Shown here: in pieces, positions 61,152-64,000 of the stretch | Layout: each line of letters begins with the position of its first letter | Position numbering within the stretch: position 1 is the first letter of the stretch | Assembly: GCF_900112935.1 (NCBI RefSeq) | Contig: NZ_FONM01000005.1 | Location: forward strand, 91,997-155,996 | Direction of reading: 5' to 3' | Length of the DNA stretch: 64,000 nt | Source of the DNA: Trichococcus pasteurii | GTDB lineage: Bacteria > Bacillota > Bacilli > Lactobacillales > Aerococcaceae | Notes under the pieces: model-generated | The model's input: only the letters and a program-made list of their open reading frames with translations | The model's database searches: none | Told to the model about the DNA's origin: nothing | Translations under genes and position numbers: made by a program

Positions 61152-61215
61152 AAAAAAAACACCCCTGCATAGCGGCGGTCCATGATGGAGCCTCCGTTCT
61201 ATGCGGGGGTGTTTC
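61152..61215 (-). terminator. Terminator of the sortase-like operon (possibly bidirectional)
   Basis: The stem AACACCCCTGCATAG/CTATGCGGGGGTGTT has a 24-nt loop. On the minus strand it ends in eight T. Confidence 0.85.
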
Positions 61216-61260
61216 ACAAGCGTTTATGCAAACTCGGCGAAGTGCGTTTAAGCTGCTAGT

Positions 61261-61674
61261 CTATTTTACGCCATTTCCCTTTGTCGGGAAAGCAGCGACA
61301 ACAGTGCCTTCTGCATCACTGAACACGACCTTTTTTGAAGTAACAGTAACTGTAATATCCAATACAGCAGTAGTTGCAGTAAGCTCAGCCAAGATGGCTT
61401 GTTTATCAGCTTTCGTAAGTTGATTCATGCTTTTCGCTCCACGTGCATTCACGATAGCTTGTGCATTATTTATGTGGACAATGATTTGATCCGCTTCTTC
61501 AGCAGTCACCTCATTGGACCTTAAATAATTTTTTGCTTGCTGCACATAATTGGATGGTAAGTTGGTGGCTACCAAAGTTTTGATGATATCATTTTCAGTT
61601 GCAGCAGCAACATTTGCTTGCGCTCCGAAGAACAACACGAATACAAACAAAAGAGATACAATAACTTTTTTCAT
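61261..61674 (-). CDS. Small secreted protein of the sortase-like operon
   Basis: A 137-residue precursor. It has a clear signal peptide (KKVIVSLLFVFVLFFGAQANVAAA, cleavage near residue 25) and a mature part with helices (NLPSNYVQQAKNYLRSNEVTAEEADQIIVHINNA) and a C-terminal beta region (VTVTSKKVVFSDAEGTVVAAFP). No LPxTG-like motif or membrane tail is present. It recalls repeat units of the processed acidic surface proteins that accompany class D sortases, but this is a loose comparison. AAAGGAGGTG precedes ATG 61674. It is the last gene of the three-gene operon. Confidence 0.78.
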   Translation of the reverse strand: MKKVIVSLLFVFVLFFGAQANVAAATENDIIKTLVATNLPSNYVQQAKNYLRSNEVTAEEADQIIVHINNAQAIVNARGAKSMNQLTKADKQAILAELTATTAVLDITVTVTSKKVVFSDAEGTVVAAFPTKGNGVK

Positions 61675-61717
61675 CTATTTTCACCTCCTTTCAATACATC
61701 GGTCTCCCGATGATGAA

Positions 61718-62635
61718 TCAGTATTGTTCCATTTCGGTCGCATAGTCGCGATTTTGCCAGTAGGCCGCTTGCTTGGCTTTGCTGATTAGATTGTAGCCAA
61801 CAAGGCAGGCTGTCCCCAAAAAGAAGACCATTGCCCCGGCGACCAACAAAAGTGTAGTGTAATGCATAGCCAACGTGCGCAGGGCGGTGTTTATATAATC
61901 CGTTGAAACAGTTATGCGCTGCGGGATCTTAAGACTCAATGCCACGATTGCCGGGATGATGACGAAGGCCGATCCGGAAACTAAGCCGCTGCCGATCCAA
62001 ATCAGGGAGCGGTGAGGCAGTCTCCTGCTCAAACCGACGAGTGCCACCGCGATCAAAAAGAAGGTCAACGGCACGAGATAGAAATAAGCAAGAACGGTTT
62101 GCAGCATTTTCCGGAAGGTCTGGAATTGCGGGAAAGAAATGACGTTATCCAGATTGAACAGCATTGTGTGGCTACCGACAATGGCTGTGGCTTCATCAAT
62201 GACAGCAACAGTCTGCGCTTGCAAGCTATCATCGAACGGCTGGTTGTGGCCTGCGGCATAATTCTCAACATAAGCCGTCACGGGTTCCTCGAATAGGCTG
62301 CGAGCGGTCGTCGTTGCGTAAGTTGCGTCGGGGTCAATCAGATAGTTGAGCACTTGTTCATTGTTCGTGCGGGCAAGCTGTTGCAGGCCATGTTGGTCCA
62401 TCGCGGCTTCCACGAAGATTTCCTCAGGTATGGATGTTTCCAAGCTCAACGTCTTGAATTTAGCGGACAGGCTTTCCTCTATTTGAGTGTAGTAGGAGCT
62501 GTCTTCCAACTGCTGATTGAGGTCGCTTGCGTTCATCAGGATTTGCTTCATGAAGATGACTCCGATCAAGGCAACCACCACAAACATCAGGAGAAAGCTG
62601 AGGATCACTCTGCCGATTTTTTTTATGTTTCGCAT
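61718..62635 (-). CDS. Membrane protein with large external loop, sortase-like operon
   Basis: A 305-residue protein. One helix near the N-terminus (residues ~10-30) is followed by an external domain of about 140 residues and three further helices (about 175-200, 210-240 and 260-285), with a cytosolic tail. No known domain is recognised. ATG 62635 overlaps the stop of the sortase-like gene (TGATG) and has AAGGAG 7 nt upstream, so the two are coupled. It may be a partner or regulator of the surface system. Confidence 0.75.
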   Translation of the reverse strand: MRNIKKIGRVILSFLLMFVVVALIGVIFMKQILMNASDLNQQLEDSSYYTQIEESLSAKFKTLSLETSIPEEIFVEAAMDQHGLQQLARTNNEQVLNYLIDPDATYATTTARSLFEEPVTAYVENYAAGHNQPFDDSLQAQTVAVIDEATAIVGSHTMLFNLDNVISFPQFQTFRKMLQTVLAYFYLVPLTFFLIAVALVGLSRRLPHRSLIWIGSGLVSGSAFVIIPAIVALSLKIPQRITVSTDYINTALRTLAMHYTTLLLVAGAMVFFLGTACLVGYNLISKAKQAAYWQNRDYATEMEQY

Positions 62636-63318
62636 CACGAGGCTCCTTGAAAATTGATTTCCGACAGTGGCTTACCTTCGATCAATTTTGCGGTCACGAC
62701 ATATCTGTCAGGTGTGTTGCCGATGTAGTCGAAAGGATAATAAGTGTACAAAGTTAAAATTTGCTCTTCGGAAGGTGCCAGAATACTGTCGTCGGTATTG
62801 CTCTTGATTTCGATGTTGCTGATTTCATACACGTAGGTTCCATAGCTCAACTCCAAGCGGATCTCATCACCGATCTGCGCTTCATCCAGCGTCTTGAAGA
62901 CTGAATTGGTGTGCCCGGTGATGACGGTGTTTCCGATATCCCCCGGAAAGACGGAACCATAATATTGGCCGGCACCATCTAACAATTGGGTTGCATCGTC
63001 GCCGACAAAAACAGGCGAGACGATGCCTGCCGCATCCACGCTCAACGTCCCGTATTCCTCCCCATATTTCGGAAAAGAGAGTTGGGTCGTTGCGGCTGTC
63101 TTCTCCACAACCGTGCTGCTATCGTTTAGATTCGTCTGAGCGATAGCGACTTCTTGTGGGAAAAACATCCGTGATATGTAAAAAGCGTAGGAGACATTAT
63201 CAAAAAAAGCCAAGGAAAGCAGTGTAATGCCGGATACGAATAGCAGTACCGGGATGCCAATCAGCTTAGCGATTCTCCGCCGCGTTGCCCGATTTTTTTG
63301 ATTTATTTTTTTTTCCAT
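62635..63318 (-). CDS. Class D sortase homologue with Tyr in place of catalytic Cys
   Basis: A 227-residue type II membrane protein. A basic N-terminus and a helix (about residues 18-40) are followed by a sortase domain with class D features: GDIGNTVITGHTNSVF (His136), LTLYTYYPFDYIGNTPDRYVV (Arg205). The usual TLxTCYPF Cys is Tyr193 (codon TAT at plus-strand 62740-62742), so transpeptidation through a Cys nucleophile cannot occur. It may be a pseudoenzyme or a recently inactivated gene. ATG 63318 is chosen because GGAG lies 7 nt upstream; ATG 63321 is also possible. Confidence 0.88.
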   Translation of the reverse strand: MEKKINQKNRATRRRIAKLIGIPVLLFVSGITLLSLAFFDNVSYAFYISRMFFPQEVAIAQTNLNDSSTVVEKTAATTQLSFPKYGEEYGTLSVDAAGIVSPVFVGDDATQLLDGAGQYYGSVFPGDIGNTVITGHTNSVFKTLDEAQIGDEIRLELSYGTYVYEISNIEIKSNTDDSILAPSEEQILTLYTYYPFDYIGNTPDRYVVTAKLIEGKPLSEINFQGAS

Positions 63319-63447
63319 CATTCCACTCCATTCATTAAATGATTTCTCGCTATTTGTTTTTTGTTGAAAAATACAAGGAAACAGAAAACGACGGTTTACT
63401 TTCGAATGTCATTACATTATTCCATGGGCAGCATGATTCCCAACGCT

Positions 63448-63467
63448 TATAGTCGTATAGGACTATA
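63448..63467. promoter_or_regulatory. Perfect inverted repeat upstream of the sortase-like operon
   Basis: TATAGTC-GTATAG-GACTATA lies about 130 bp before the operon start. It could be an operator; no regulator gene is next to it. Confidence 0.35.
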
Positions 63468-63475
63468 AACGACTT

Positions 63476-63610
63476 CTAGTTTGGCGATGATATCTTCATT
63501 GATGTCGCTATGGAGTTCGGCGACGGCGCGAAATAATCCTGATTGGTGTATCTTTTCAATAAACAAAAGGCCGGCACCCCCATTTCGGGCAATGTCATTA
63601 ACTTAAGCGA
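63476..63610 (-). pseudogene. Possible gene remnant next to the insertion sequence
   Basis: One minus-strand frame is open for about 45 codons and reads like protein (LLFIEKIHQSGLFRAVAELH, then DINEDIIAKLEVVYSP), but has no start codon or ribosome site. It could be the 3' end of a gene cut by the IS, or part of the IS end. I cannot identify the family. Confidence 0.25.
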
Positions 63611-63620
63611 TTTGACAACT

Positions 63621-63668
63621 GTAAAAAAGCGAGAATGCATTCAAAATTATGCATTCTCGCTTTTTTTA
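63621..63668 (+). terminator. Bidirectional hairpin before the transposase gene
   Basis: The perfect stem AAAGCGAGAATGCA/TGCATTCTCGCTTT is flanked by A- and T-runs. It sits 80 nt before the transposase and may shield it from outside transcription, as is common inside IS ends. Confidence 0.8.
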
Positions 63669-63751
63669 TGATGATATTATTCCTCCTCTTTATATTTCCC
63701 GTTATACTTAATGTAAAGAGGATGGTTCATTTATCAAAAGGAGGGTTAAAA

Positions 63752-64000
63752 AATGACGGTCCAACTGACGGTATTTCAGGAATATATTGAAGAAGCCCAA
63801 ACGATTTATCTGGAAGATATCCGCGAAGGGAACCCACAAGCTTTTACCCGAAAAAGGAAAACGACCCCGCTCACATTGATGCTTCAAATGTTTGCGCAAA
63901 AGGGGAACTCCCAATTTTGTGAACTATTAAATTTCTACGATAATCAGAGGAAACCGCTCGACATTTCGACAGTCGCTTTTTATAAGGCCCGAATGAACTA
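63752..64000 (+). mobile_element. IS4-family transposase, N-terminal part, cut by window edge
   Basis: AAAGGAGGG precedes ATG 63752, and the frame is open to the right edge (83 codons). The pattern RKRKTTPLTLMLQMFAQKGNSQFCELLNFY and ISTVAFYKARMN is typical of the N-terminus of IS4-like transposases in Lactobacillales. The left end of the element should lie between about 63590 and 63640, but the inverted repeat cannot be fixed without the right end. Confidence 0.82.

Overview
This 64 kb window comes from a Gram-positive bacterium of moderate GC content. Shine-Dalgarno sites are strong (AAGGAGG-type) with many TTG and GTG starts. An arginine T-box precedes argS, and the gene families are typical of Lactobacillales: a citrate/tartrate-type oxaloacetate decarboxylase with a separate biotin carrier, YdbC, SIMPL, DUF975 and a class D sortase homologue. 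A Carnobacteriaceae member such as Trichococcus is my best guess; this is an inference from gene content, not a database result. Most of the window is chromosomal housekeeping and accessory metabolism. The right edge enters an IS4-like insertion sequence.

Layout. 1-7.4 kb: the 3' part of a cation P-type ATPase, a SHOCT protein, two adjacent radical-SAM genes, an Atg22-like MFS protein, a SOUL heme-binding protein and a barnase/barstar pair. 7.5-12.8 kb: DHFR-like reductase, AlkD-like glycosylase, hydrolase, acetyltransferase, then T-box-argS followed by a structured repeat element. 12.8-23.6 kb: ClC channel, GyrI-like protein, MATE pump, NAD(P)-binding protein, methyltransferase, cation/proton antiporter with an attenuator-like leader, SIMPL protein and a MurE ligase. 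23.8-29.6 kb: a catabolic cluster of fumarase-superfamily lyase, GNAT, an AT-rich Ldh2-type dehydrogenase, M20 amidohydrolase and MmgE/PrpD protein. 29.8-40.6 kb: YdbC, MFS, macro domain, zinc ribbon, DUF975, TIM-barrel protein, SDR, zinc metallopeptidase, Zn/Cd ATPase and Fe-dependent alcohol dehydrogenase.

40.8-49.1 kb holds the clearest pathway. Two tandem GntR regulators precede L(+)-tartrate dehydratase (ttdAB). Then come an OadH-like protein, a free biotin carrier, OadB, a 43-residue gamma-like peptide, the OadA carboxyltransferase and a CitMHS transporter. Together these should import tartrate (or a related dicarboxylate), dehydrate it to oxaloacetate and decarboxylate this to pyruvate while pumping Na+. 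A perfect GATATCA palindrome and cre-like sites mark the control regions.

49.3-64 kb: a large HIRAN-domain protein, AbrB-like membrane protein, DegV, UvrC, MFS, class II ribonucleotide reductase with NrdR-like boxes, and then the most unusual stretch. There a sirtuin without its catalytic His and zinc cysteines stands directly upstream of a Panacea-domain antitoxin and a PemK/MazF-like toxin. Beyond it is a three-gene operon led by a sortase homologue whose catalytic Cys is Tyr.

Several intergenic repeats are not explained by genes. A long-hairpin element occurs twice, each time 7 nt after a stop codon. A multi-hairpin element flanked by 18-bp direct repeats follows argS. Two different arrays have dyad units repeating every 52 bp.
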